Shown one piece after another: positions 51,348 through 60,084 of a stretch of 64,000 nucleotides of DNA. Made by a program: the position numbers and the translations under genes. The stretch is from positions 1,364,001 through 1,428,000 of the forward strand of contig NZ_LNRF01000001.1 in NCBI RefSeq assembly GCF_001557875.1, read 5' to 3'. The notes below the pieces were generated by a model. The model saw only the letters and a list, made by a program, of their open reading frames with translations, searched no databases and was not told where the DNA came from. Within the stretch, counting starts at the first letter, position 1. Each line of letters begins with the position of its first letter. The stretch comes from Vibrio splendidus (GTDB taxonomy: Bacteria; Pseudomonadota; Gammaproteobacteria; Enterobacterales; Vibrionaceae).

Positions 51348-51851
51348 CTAAGCTATCGCATTCTTTTTGAAGTAAAAACGGTAATAACCCACCAAGTTGC
51401 TGCAAATAAACAGCGCTTCCATAAGAACCGCTGTTGGCGAGCCAACTAAATAATTGTGAACCAACCAAAAACTGGTGCCGATGATCATCAATTCTCTTAA
51501 GCGGCGGTCATCCTTATTAAACGCAGCGAAGGTTTGAAATACGGAAGCAAAGCAACTCAGTACGCTAGTCAGCCCCGAATAAGTCACGGCCGTTGCGACC
51601 ACCGACATCGAACAGAATAAATATTTAAACTTAGACGAGGTAGAAAATACGCTCGTCAAATAGCGAATGGTGGCAATCGTCATTAGGCTCGCCGCTGTCC
51701 ATTGCTCGAGTAGAATAAAGTGACTCGAAATAAGCACACCGGCAAAGAACAGACAAGTGACGATTTTCTTCCTTTCCTTGAACTGGAATGACAGAAGATC
51801 GAAGCAAATCGCAATGGCGACTAAGACTTGAGATAGATAAAACGCTGACAC
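51348..51851 (-). CDS. YgjV-family inner membrane protein
   Basis: The 167-residue protein has five or so hydrophobic helices and the pattern of the YgjV ('bacterial inner membrane protein') family: LSFQFKERKKIV near residue 20, a Phe/Ser-rich middle, and LMIIGTSFWLVHNYLVGSPTAVLMEALF near the end. It starts at GTG 51851, with AAGGA seven bases upstream. The family has no established role. Confidence 0.8.
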   Translation of the reverse strand: MSAFYLSQVLVAIAICFDLLSFQFKERKKIVTCLFFAGVLISSHFILLEQWTAASLMTIATIRYLTSVFSTSSKFKYLFCSMSVVATAVTYSGLTSVLSCFASVFQTFAAFNKDDRRLRELMIIGTSFWLVHNYLVGSPTAVLMEALFICSNLVGYYRFYFKKNAIA

Positions 51852-51951
51852 AGTGATTCCTTCAATAATAACTTACGCTTTAGCCGCTTCATTCAATCAA
51901 TCATCGAACGAACTCGCTTGATGCGCTCAAACAGATACAGCCAATAACGCT

Positions 51952-52773
51952 TTAAATCTTCAACACACCACTAATCACAGTGGTCGCAGAACCGATTAGC
52001 TTTATTCGCCCATTAGCTAATAGCTCTGTCGACATATAGCCACCACGACGAGACGCCTGATACGCACTGAAGCTGCTTTTGTTTAGCTTTTCTGCCCAGT
52101 GCTGCGTCAATGCACAATGCGCCGACCCTGTCACAGGATCTTCATTAACCCCAACCCAGGGTGCAAAGTAGCGAGAAACAAAATCAAGTTCCGCATTTGA
52201 TGACAGTGCTGTCACCACAACACCTCGTCCTTGAACACCTTTTAAAGCATCAAAGTTCGGTGAAAGCTCCAATAGCACTTGTTCGTTGGAAACTTCAATT
52301 AACTGCTTAGAGTCAAACTCTCTGAATGAAACGACTTGGTGCGGCTCTAAACCTAGATATTCAAGTAACGTGAGGTTAGGTTCGGAACGCAATGATAAAT
52401 GAGTACTTGGGAAATCAAGCTCAATAGACGATTCACAAACTGCGGCTGATAACTCCCCAGATAAGGTGTTGAACACAACTCTATCACCGGTATTGAGCAG
52501 CCCTTGTTCCTTCATTACATGAACAGTTGCCAGTGTGCCATGCCCACACAGCTTCACCTGTACTTCGGGAGTGAACCATTTTAGCGTCATGGTGCTAAGC
52601 GAAAGAAAAGCCGTTTCGGATACCGCCATCTCTTCAGCGATTGAAAACATTAACGACTCATCCAATGGCTCTTTGGAGATACAGACCCCAGCAGGGTTCC
52701 CTTTAAACGCTTGAGTTGTAAACGAATCTACTTGATATATATCTAAATTCACAATACTGCCTAGCTCTGGCAT
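51952..52773 (-). CDS. PhzF-family isomerase-like protein
   Basis: The 273-residue protein has the PhzF signature: IYQVDSFTTQAFKGNPAGVC at the start, EMAVSETAFL with the catalytic Glu, LCGHGTLATVHVM, and the C-terminal DPVTGSAHCALTQHWA. PhzF-like proteins are epimerase-fold isomerases of mostly unknown substrate. The GTG at 52752 (VNLDIYQVD) is a plausible alternative start, since the family usually begins there. Confidence 0.93.
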   Translation of the reverse strand: MPELGSIVNLDIYQVDSFTTQAFKGNPAGVCISKEPLDESLMFSIAEEMAVSETAFLSLSTMTLKWFTPEVQVKLCGHGTLATVHVMKEQGLLNTGDRVVFNTLSGELSAAVCESSIELDFPSTHLSLRSEPNLTLLEYLGLEPHQVVSFREFDSKQLIEVSNEQVLLELSPNFDALKGVQGRGVVVTALSSNAELDFVSRYFAPWVGVNEDPVTGSAHCALTQHWAEKLNKSSFSAYQASRRGGYMSTELLANGRIKLIGSATTVISGVLKI

Positions 52774-53048
52774 TGATTAAATATTGCTGACTACAATAAG
52801 CACAAACACCCTGTGCTACAAGTGTTTAACAGCAACTTTACTATTGCTTATTCAATAAATATGGATTGATAAACTAGGCGTTATCAAAAGAGTTTACGAG
52901 TTCAACAGAGCGTTGAGTATATGGCTTAAACCAAAGATAAGGATTGGCAATCCCTAATTAGGGAACAAATAAGCGCACGTTCGCGGCACACCGATATCAT
53001 ATTGAGCTACGAACGTAAGCTTACGGAGTAATTACGATTTAATTAAAT

Positions 53049-53699
53049 CTAATGGCGTACTAGAGCAGATTTCACAATAGTCAAGCCAAGTAGGCCTAGC
53101 ATGACACCAGTCACTTTATCAATGTAGTAAGCGACACGCGTAAATTCTCGGCGAACTTTTGGTGCCGATAAAAGAAAGATGATCGCCGCATCCCAAACAA
53201 AGACAACCACCGTCATCCAAATACCTAACCCCAATTTGAACATGAAACCCACCTCATTGTTCAAAACAACTGTGAATAAGCTCAAGTAGAACAAAAGATT
53301 TTTAGGATTAAGAATTCCAGATAGAAAACCCGTGACGAATTCTTTAAGAAAAGTCGTTTGATTGGAGGTACTTTCTTCAGCAACATCAATATTACTGTAA
53401 TTACATTTTTTGGCTCTTATCGCTTGAACAGCAAGATAAACGAGAAATACTCCACCAATAATCTTCAATGCAATCATAACAGAAACGGATGCCGCCAAAA
53501 TCGAGCCGACACCAACTAGGCATAAAGCAATATAAACAGCATTTGCACTGGCAATACCGCATGCAACACCTAGCGCCTTTCTTCCCTTATTTCGAACAGC
53601 ACTCTTCACCACAATCACAAAATCTGGCCCTGGACTTAACAACGCCAAAAAGTGGGCAATCGCCACGGTAACAAATACACCAACTAAACCTGCATCCAT
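53049..53699 (-). CDS. LysE-family amino-acid exporter
   Basis: The 216-residue membrane protein has six hydrophobic helices and the LysE/RhtB pattern: HFLALLSPGPDFVIVVKSAVRNKGRKALGVACGIASANAVYIALC near the start, and GFLSGILNPKNLLFYLSLF in the middle. AAGGAAG precedes the ATG by 6 bases. It exports amino acids or derivatives; the substrate is unknown. A 275-base gap without clear features separates it from the PhzF-like gene. Confidence 0.92.
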   Translation of the reverse strand: MDAGLVGVFVTVAIAHFLALLSPGPDFVIVVKSAVRNKGRKALGVACGIASANAVYIALCLVGVGSILAASVSVMIALKIIGGVFLVYLAVQAIRAKKCNYSNIDVAEESTSNQTTFLKEFVTGFLSGILNPKNLLFYLSLFTVVLNNEVGFMFKLGLGIWMTVVVFVWDAAIIFLLSAPKVRREFTRVAYYIDKVTGVMLGLLGLTIVKSALVRH

Positions 53700-54072
53700 A
53701 AACTAACTTCCTTGTAGCTCAATTAATGCTTTACTATTGCATAATTAACGGAAAAGCACTCGTTCAATTGCATATTTATTTGCCCATTTTCAAATAATTA
53801 GACAGACTACGCGTTTTCATCAATCCAAAGTCAGAAGTCTATGACCTCATGTAAGCGCGTTTTCAGCTTTTCGTTCACTAAAGCGTAATATCACCATGAT
53901 TTAACTTAATTATCTTGTAACCAAAGCTGGTTTATCGTTCTAACTGGATCGCAAGAGTTTGGTATCTACATGCAATGCATAAAGTTGAAGTGAAATTAGA
54001 GAGATAAATTTGAACCATGTCGCAAATTTTGGGCTACGATTGAGTTAGGTAAAGTAGGAAAGGAATCCGCCA
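53700..54072. promoter_or_regulatory. Divergent region between the LysE-type and nspS-like genes
   Basis: The 373-base A+T-rich gap must hold promoters for the minus-strand exporter and the plus-strand sensor pair. I see no clear operator or riboswitch-like fold. AGGAAAGGAAT at 54056-54066 is the ribosome site of the GTG-started gene. Confidence 0.4.
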
Positions 54073-55104
54073 GTGAAATCACTTTATGCTTCAGTTCTTG
54101 TGTCATCATCCATTTTGACTGGCACGGCATTTGGCCAACAGAACGACATATATCTCTACAATTGGGACGAATTTCTCTCTGACAGCGTCGTGACCCAATT
54201 AAGTGACACATACGGCATTTCTTTGAAACAACAGTTTTTTTCTGACGAGTCGATCAGAGATGAAGTGCTATTAAGCGAACGTCGGGGCGCATTTGAGCTA
54301 GTGATTATAGAAAGTGTAAAGCTCAATGCACTAGCCAAACAGAATCTATTTCATAACCTTCGTGAACTACAACAATCCATTGCTGGCAACATCGATTCAA
54401 GGTGGGTTGAAGGATGTGGAGAGCATGGTATCCCCTATGCTTGGGGGACAGCGGGAATCTTATATCGAAGTGACAAAGTAAGCACTCCCACCTCTTGGAA
54501 AGCTATTCTCGAACCAGACACGAACAGCCGAGGTCGCATAAGTATGTATTACGAACCAACCGATTTGGTGAGTACCGCATTGTTAGCAAATGAATTTGAG
54601 CCATTCACTAATAACGAGCAAGAACTTCGCGTAGCTTACAAAACCCTGCAAGCTCAAAAGCCTCATATTGAAAGCAGTGAATACGTCATTGACTATATCC
54701 ACCAACCTGAACGTCTCGCTGAGATCAACCTCGCCTACGGCTACTCAGGCGATAGCTATGTACTGAACGATGCGGAACCTAATGCTTCTTGGGCTTATAT
54801 TGTCCCTCACGAAGGTACTACGTTATGGTTGGAATGTATTGCTGCAATTAACAACGGTGAGCTATCTCCACAAGCGACCACGATTCTATCATTCTTATCT
54901 CAACCCGAGATCGCCGCTCAAAACGCGATGGATTCCTGGTTTGCAACTCCAAGCTCGAAAGCAAAAGTACTGACCACTCAAGAGTATCAAAACGATCCGG
55001 AGCTATTCCCTAGCAAAGAGGTATTAGAACGCAGCTATCTATATGAGCAACTCGAGCCCAATGGTATTCAAATCCGTAACCGTATTGTCGACAGTTTGAG
55101 ATAA
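54073..55104 (+). CDS. nspS: NspS-like polyamine-sensing periplasmic binding protein
   Basis: The 343-residue protein starts at GTG 54073 and has a signal peptide (residues 1-21, ending AFG) and a PotD/PotF-type binding fold: IYLYNWDEFLSDSVVTQL, FELVIIESVKL, GIPYAWGTAGILYRSDKV and a late LSQPEIAAQNAMDSWFATPS. In V. cholerae NspS binds norspermidine and spermidine and acts on the partner MbaA instead of a transporter. The same layout is seen here: no ABC genes, and a membrane GGDEF/EAL gene 3 bases downstream. It is therefore very likely the NspS orthologue. Confidence 0.82.
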   Translation: MKSLYASVLVSSSILTGTAFGQQNDIYLYNWDEFLSDSVVTQLSDTYGISLKQQFFSDESIRDEVLLSERRGAFELVIIESVKLNALAKQNLFHNLRELQQSIAGNIDSRWVEGCGEHGIPYAWGTAGILYRSDKVSTPTSWKAILEPDTNSRGRISMYYEPTDLVSTALLANEFEPFTNNEQELRVAYKTLQAQKPHIESSEYVIDYIHQPERLAEINLAYGYSGDSYVLNDAEPNASWAYIVPHEGTTLWLECIAAINNGELSPQATTILSFLSQPEIAAQNAMDSWFATPSSKAKVLTTQEYQNDPELFPSKEVLERSYLYEQLEPNGIQIRNRIVDSLR

Positions 55105-55107
55105 TCA

Positions 55108-57537
55108 ATGCCATTATTGAAGAAGCTCTATTTTGTACTCGTTCCTACGTTATTGTTCGTGTTTGCAATAGGCGGAGTGGTTACCTATAACTTAGCCTCT
55201 AACCACACTAAACACCTGTATTTAGACGAAGTACAATCCGATGTAAACACCGCCCTAGTTGCGGCTGAGTACGAACAACTCGGCTTGTCTTTACTAGTAA
55301 AAGATATTGGTTCATCCTTACAGTTCTTACGATATATTCAAAACCCCGGAGACTACACCACCTTATCCCTATTGGAAAAAAGAGTACTTCGAGTCTTAAA
55401 CCAAAGTCACGTAAATCAATTTGGTCAACGTAATATCTATGTTGTTGATCCTAAGTTCCAATTAACGCTATCTACTTTACGAGTTGACCCTTTTGAAGGC
55501 CTAAAAATCCCCGATAATATCTACGAGGAAGTTTTCGATATCTATACATCTTTGATCAATAAGAATGAACTCTCCCACGAAGGCTTTTCTTATATCTCTG
55601 TGAGTGGTGAACTCAGATACGCCTATGTTGCTGCAATAGACCCTTATTTACTCCCCCAGGACAAGCGCGCAAAAATGAGTTTGAATCGATATATATTGAT
55701 TGCAGATGGCCCATTAAAACAACTCTCGAATTTACTCACCAAATATAACGATGATGACAATATGCAACTTCTAATTGAACCATCATCAGATACCGAGCAT
55801 ATTGACAACACGCAATTCGTTATTAAATCCTTTAAACAAACTAAAGACAGCATCAACGTTGAGATGAATAGTCGACACTTTCTCGCTCAAATTAATATTC
55901 GTGAAAATAAATTCAATCCAGAAAAGTCCATCATCGCTCAGCAGACCTTACTTGGTAGCTTAGCGACACTATTCAGTATTATACTCATCGTACACATGGT
56001 GGTTCGTTATCAATTAGTTCGCCCGCTCAAAGACTTGTTACATGAAATTTCCATTGGTGGTCTGAAGCTCAGATATTTCGAACGCTCATCAGGGCAAAGC
56101 GAAATTGATGGGCTAAAAAACGCCTACATAGATTCACTTACGGAATTAAAATTCGAAGCCGAATTCGACCAACTGACCAAACTTGCCAACAGACGTTCGT
56201 TCATTAGGCACCTTGATGTACGCATAAAAAGCTCAGTGAATCCACGTTGTTACTTAGTTTGCTGGGACATTATCGACTTTCGTAAAATCAATGATTTATA
56301 TGGCGCAAAAGTGGGTGACAATGTACTGGTAAGCCTAGCTAAAGTGCTCAGAGAAACGTTACAGAACCAACAATCCTCTTTCGGCTTTAGTTGCAGCGAC
56401 TATTCAGTGGCAAGGCTTGGAGGAAACCAATTTATCGCCCTATTAGAAATAGGCGAGCGCCAATCTATCAACGAAGAAATTGAGAATATTAACAACACCC
56501 TAACGAGCACAACCTTCCTCGATTACTATGGTTTCAGGCTCTCTATTGCTACTGGCGTCCTGCCTGTCGACACCCCGAAATTTGAAGAGATATGGCATCG
56601 ATGCATTGATGCGATGCTGATTAATGCAAAAGCTCACAGTGACGGAGAAAGCAGAATTGTTTACGGAGAAGAGCTGATCCACTCACTTGAAAGAGACGAT
56701 GTTATTGAGAAAAGGCTATTGGAGTGTTGTGAAAGTGACAACTTTGAGTTGCGATTTATGCCTATTTTCAACGCTCAGACACTAGATATCGCTGGTGTGG
56801 AGTGTCTCATTCGCTGCCCTGCACTATTCGACATTAGTGCCGGTCCAGATGAGTTCATTCCGGTCGCAGAGAAAAGTAATTTAATATCTAAACTCGATAT
56901 GTGGGTAATTAGTACCGCAATTAAGAGCTATAAAGAGCTCTCTGAGATCCACAATTATAAGGGCACCTTATCCATCAACATCTCGGCAATGGAGCTCTAC
57001 AATCGTAATTTTGCCGACAATATCCGAAAAGTACTCGAACGTAATCAAGTTCCGCCTAGCAACATCATTATAGAAATTACTGAGACCAGTTACGTAAAAA
57101 GCAGCAAACTGACCGTGCAAACCATCGAGAGTATCAGAAGCTTGGGATTAAAGGTTTCCCTCGACGATTTCGGAACGGGTTACACGGCATTTAATCAGCT
57201 TCTTCATTATCCTGTCGATGAGCTTAAAATTGACAAGAGCTTTATCGACAATATCGTCGACGACAAAGCTGACCGTAAGATGGTCGAATCCATGGTTAAC
57301 TTGGGGCACTCTTGTGACACCTTAGTTGTTGGGGAAGGAGTCGAATCTATCGAGCAATATCATCACCTTCGAAAAGCCAACTGCGATCTAATACAGGGGT
57401 ATTATTTCAGCCAACCATTAACTTACATTGAGTTTATCGAATTTGTTCGTGACCATAATCCACAAACAATTCTAGATCAGCAAGGTATTTTAAAATCGGT
57501 CCCTAACAAAAGGATCATAGCGCTGAATCAAAAATAA
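55108..57537 (+). CDS. mbaA: MbaA-like membrane protein with degenerate GGDEF and intact EAL
   Basis: The 809-residue protein has transmembrane helices at about 8-28 and 288-306 around a large periplasmic domain, then a GGDEF domain whose signature is GGNQF (438-442), so cyclase activity is doubtful. The EAL domain looks active, with Glu565 (VECLIR for EAL), NISAMELY, IIEITETSY, DDFGTGY, KIDKSF, GEGVES and QGYYFSQPL. In V. cholerae MbaA, the NspS partner, degrades c-di-GMP in response to polyamines and controls biofilm. It follows nspS by 3 bases. Confidence 0.83.
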   Translation: MPLLKKLYFVLVPTLLFVFAIGGVVTYNLASNHTKHLYLDEVQSDVNTALVAAEYEQLGLSLLVKDIGSSLQFLRYIQNPGDYTTLSLLEKRVLRVLNQSHVNQFGQRNIYVVDPKFQLTLSTLRVDPFEGLKIPDNIYEEVFDIYTSLINKNELSHEGFSYISVSGELRYAYVAAIDPYLLPQDKRAKMSLNRYILIADGPLKQLSNLLTKYNDDDNMQLLIEPSSDTEHIDNTQFVIKSFKQTKDSINVEMNSRHFLAQINIRENKFNPEKSIIAQQTLLGSLATLFSIILIVHMVVRYQLVRPLKDLLHEISIGGLKLRYFERSSGQSEIDGLKNAYIDSLTELKFEAEFDQLTKLANRRSFIRHLDVRIKSSVNPRCYLVCWDIIDFRKINDLYGAKVGDNVLVSLAKVLRETLQNQQSSFGFSCSDYSVARLGGNQFIALLEIGERQSINEEIENINNTLTSTTFLDYYGFRLSIATGVLPVDTPKFEEIWHRCIDAMLINAKAHSDGESRIVYGEELIHSLERDDVIEKRLLECCESDNFELRFMPIFNAQTLDIAGVECLIRCPALFDISAGPDEFIPVAEKSNLISKLDMWVISTAIKSYKELSEIHNYKGTLSINISAMELYNRNFADNIRKVLERNQVPPSNIIIEITETSYVKSSKLTVQTIESIRSLGLKVSLDDFGTGYTAFNQLLHYPVDELKIDKSFIDNIVDDKADRKMVESMVNLGHSCDTLVVGEGVESIEQYHHLRKANCDLIQGYYFSQPLTYIEFIEFVRDHNPQTILDQQGILKSVPNKRIIALNQK

Positions 57538-57745
57538 TTGTTATTCTACTTTTAACCTGAGCTACCACCAGAAATCAAACGCAGTAATAACCATTAGGTG
57601 TATTGGAATTAACGCTTAGTAAACAGACATGAGTTTCATCCGAAGCGAATAAAATACGTTTAGATTAGGATTGTTATATAAGGCTGTACACCTAGTCAAA
57701 GGTAGACACATCGATATTAATGAGGAGTAAGACTTTTAAACAATC

Positions 57746-58771
57746 TTATCCCTTGATGGTAGTCAATAACTCCATCATGTCTTTAGAGCTTATGTTTTTC
57801 TTATGCCTTACTACAGCGTCAATCATCAACTCTAAATTCCCCGCTGATATGTAATCACTAAGCACATCATTAAACCTCTCCTGAATTTCATCACTCGCAT
57901 ACAAATGGTCAGGAATAAAAAATAAGAATTGGCTTCCGCTACTGCGAAAGGAAATAGTGCTTTCTGGTATCTTAGCGGTCAAAGACTTAGCTGCCGAACT
58001 CACGACAAGATCGCCATATTCAAGGCCATATTTTTGATTAATTTCGCTAAGATTTCTGATTCGGACAAAATAGAGATCAAAGTTGTTGTCCTTCGAATAG
58101 CTATTCTTCACAAATTTCATCAATGAGATTCGATTGCGAAACCCTGTAATAAAATCCGTAGAATAGAGCTTTCTTTTGATAGAGAAATCCACATAGAAAA
58201 TACCCCCTGTAATCAACAAGATGGCAACTAGAAACACACTACTGATTCGATGGACGGTAACTAAATTATCAACCATTGAAGTATTTTCTTCAATCACAGG
58301 GCTTTGTAAGCGAAACTTGTCGTTAATAAAACCAACGAGTGTGTGGTAACAAATATCGACCTTTTTCTGTAAAGAATTCTTCGGTAACACACCTCGTTCA
58401 ACCAATTTAATTGAAGCTTCCAAACTCTTAAATTTCTCAAACTCCGCAGTAAAATAAGGCCTAAAGTTTGCTGATTTAATAAAATTAGAAGACTCGGTAC
58501 TGTTAATTAATATATCAAAACGGCTCCAAGTAATATCGTATGCTAGCCATAACTCGTCATAATCAATGTTTTCAGAACGGCTCACCATCAAGAAGTTGGC
58601 ATATTCTTTTACCAATTGAAAAACGAACCACGTTGCTTCATTTTGCCGATTCGAGAAACTCTTATTGATATCATTGATACGGGTGACACTGTAAATATTA
58701 ACGGTAAGCACAACTGCCGCTAGAGATAACACGACGACTTTAATGGCAGTCAATGACAACAGCTTTTTCAT
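57746..58771 (-). CDS. Membrane protein with degenerate GGDEF domain
   Basis: The 341-residue protein has transmembrane helices at about 10-30 and 175-195 around a helical periplasmic domain, and a cytoplasmic GGDEF-fold domain (TDFITGFRNRISLMKF, NQKYGLEYGDLVV). The catalytic signature reads SSGSQF in place of GGDEF, so it is not expected to make c-di-GMP; a receptor or regulatory role is possible. It follows the gene at 58781 by 9 bases on the same strand, so the two are co-transcribed. It has no EAL domain. Confidence 0.8.
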   Translation of the reverse strand: MKKLLSLTAIKVVVLSLAAVVLTVNIYSVTRINDINKSFSNRQNEATWFVFQLVKEYANFLMVSRSENIDYDELWLAYDITWSRFDILINSTESSNFIKSANFRPYFTAEFEKFKSLEASIKLVERGVLPKNSLQKKVDICYHTLVGFINDKFRLQSPVIEENTSMVDNLVTVHRISSVFLVAILLITGGIFYVDFSIKRKLYSTDFITGFRNRISLMKFVKNSYSKDNNFDLYFVRIRNLSEINQKYGLEYGDLVVSSAAKSLTAKIPESTISFRSSGSQFLFFIPDHLYASDEIQERFNDVLSDYISAGNLELMIDAVVRHKKNISSKDMMELLTTIKG

Positions 58772-58780
58772 ACTAAGCCC

Positions 58781-59236
58781 TTACAAATGAATATCGCGTA
58801 TCTGCCAGATCATTTTGGCATGAAAGTCTGTGTTATTTATATCTGGAGTCGAAGAAAGTGGATATATCAACCAGTAGGGTCCTTTGTCTCTAACCGACAT
58901 AAATTTTCCATTTTGTTTTATCGCAATGATTGGCTGATAATCATAAAAATCTTCTTTAGGCACCGCGATTTTATAGTCGTTTAACGCCACGAAAGTTACC
59001 TGAGATGCAATAGGTAAATCCATTGTTTCAAGCACTGTTTGCAGAGTTACACCGCTATAAACCAACTCTCCATCAACCCAAGGTAATGATGTAATAATCT
59101 CTTGTTGGGGAAGTTGTAACAGTTGATTTCGGCTTAACTGGTGCTTTTGACCTAGATGGTCAAATACGGTGAGTTGCGATGTAGCGAAAATAGAAAATGA
59201 ACACAATGTAAGTATAAACAACAGTGCAGTTCTCAT
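58781..59236 (-). CDS. Exported molybdopterin-binding-like (YedY-fold) small protein
   Basis: The 151-residue protein has a signal peptide (residues 1-18) and a fold resembling the oxidoreductase molybdopterin-binding domain: LSRNQLLQLPQQEI, VDGELVYSGVTLQTVLETM, YKIAVPKEDFYDYQPIIA and GPYWLIYPLSSTPDINN. The Cys that ligates molybdenum in true sulfite-oxidase-type enzymes is absent from the usual place. Such small proteins occur next to GGDEF genes in several gammaproteobacteria, as here. I infer a ligand-sensing partner of the degenerate GGDEF protein. Confidence 0.75.
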   Translation of the reverse strand: MRTALLFILTLCSFSIFATSQLTVFDHLGQKHQLSRNQLLQLPQQEIITSLPWVDGELVYSGVTLQTVLETMDLPIASQVTFVALNDYKIAVPKEDFYDYQPIIAIKQNGKFMSVRDKGPYWLIYPLSSTPDINNTDFHAKMIWQIRDIHL

Positions 59237-59672
59237 TTCAAACTCCGTTTTAAAAAGGTCACTAATCTGAGTCTAGTCCATATTAGCCATTTGACTTGCT
59301 TAGACATTGCCTTATTTTTTGATTCGTACAACTCAACCCATACTAAATAACATTTCAACCTTATAATCCAGCGTGAACACAACCTTTGCTCCTTCCCAGA
59401 TAATCATTCGCTCACGTTTATTTAGTAGAAATCTCTGCTTTTTAAACACCTTGAGTAATCCAATCCAGCCACTGAATACGTAATGGCCAATAAAGTTAAC
59501 AATAAAAATGAGTCAGCAAGTAGCGAGAATGCCTGACGCTGCATAACCTTTAAACGAACGTAACCAGTTTTGAGCGCCTTTTAAACTGACATTAGTCGCT
59601 TTGAAGTCCACCAGCCTACAAACGTTGCGCTCTAAGAAAGGTTTACTCACTTCATAATCAAGGGAATCGATA
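59237..59672. other. Intergenic region before the cbb3-type cluster
   Basis: A 436-base gap between divergent genes. It must carry promoters for both sides. I looked for an Fnr palindrome (TTGAT-N4-ATCAA) and found none. A 95-codon frame on the minus strand at 59513-59800 runs into the cytochrome gene and looks like a shadow. Confidence 0.4.
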
Positions 59673-60047
59673 ATGAGTTTAAATAAGCGAAGACTTAACC
59701 CCATGACGGCAATTTCTACCTTAGTAATGACGCTGGTCATGTTTCCTGTTTCTGCTGAAGTTAACAAAGAGCAATTTGAATTGGGTAAGCAGAAAGCCAA
59801 GGTGTGTATGACTTGTCATGGCGTTGATGGTATCTCAACACAAGACCCCTACCCGAACCTTCGCGGTCAAAAAATAGGATACCTGATCTCTTCACTTAAA
59901 GATTATCAGACACGAGAAAGAACCAGTGGTTTAGCGATTCTCATGCAACAACAAGCCGACACGCTCTCAGACCAAGACATCCGTGACATTTCCTACTTCT
60001 ATTCAGTGCTCGGCAACGAAGCAGGCTCACTCAGCGATTCAAATTAA
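59673..60047 (+). CDS. Small c-type cytochrome
   Basis: The 124-residue exported protein (signal ending SA-EV, about residue 29) has one heme site CMTCHGVDG (about residue 47) and a distal Met candidate in LAILMQQQADTLSDQDIRDISYFYS. It is a class I monoheme cytochrome c, like those in cytochrome c4/c5-type electron transfer. AAGGGAAT precedes the ATG. It sits 37 bases before ccoN and is likely co-transcribed, so it may donate electrons to the oxidase. Confidence 0.88.
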   Translation: MSLNKRRLNPMTAISTLVMTLVMFPVSAEVNKEQFELGKQKAKVCMTCHGVDGISTQDPYPNLRGQKIGYLISSLKDYQTRERTSGLAILMQQQADTLSDQDIRDISYFYSVLGNEAGSLSDSN

Positions 60048-60061
60048 GTCAGCGATTCAAA
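60031..60061 (+). repeat. Short tandem duplication across the cytochrome stop codon
   Basis: TCAGCGATTCAAA occurs at 60031-60043 and again at 60049-60061, an 18-base period that spans the stop codon of the cytochrome gene. Confidence 0.6.
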
Positions 60062-60084
60062 ATATCTAGGCAAGGAGCCTTGTT

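Noticed and set aside
59237-59672. Fnr operator for the cbb3-type cluster
   Set aside because: No TTGAT-N4-ATCAA-like palindrome was found in the gap.
59513-59800. 95-codon minus-strand frame before the cytochrome gene
   Set aside because: It overlaps the start and signal peptide of a clear c-type cytochrome and has no supporting features.
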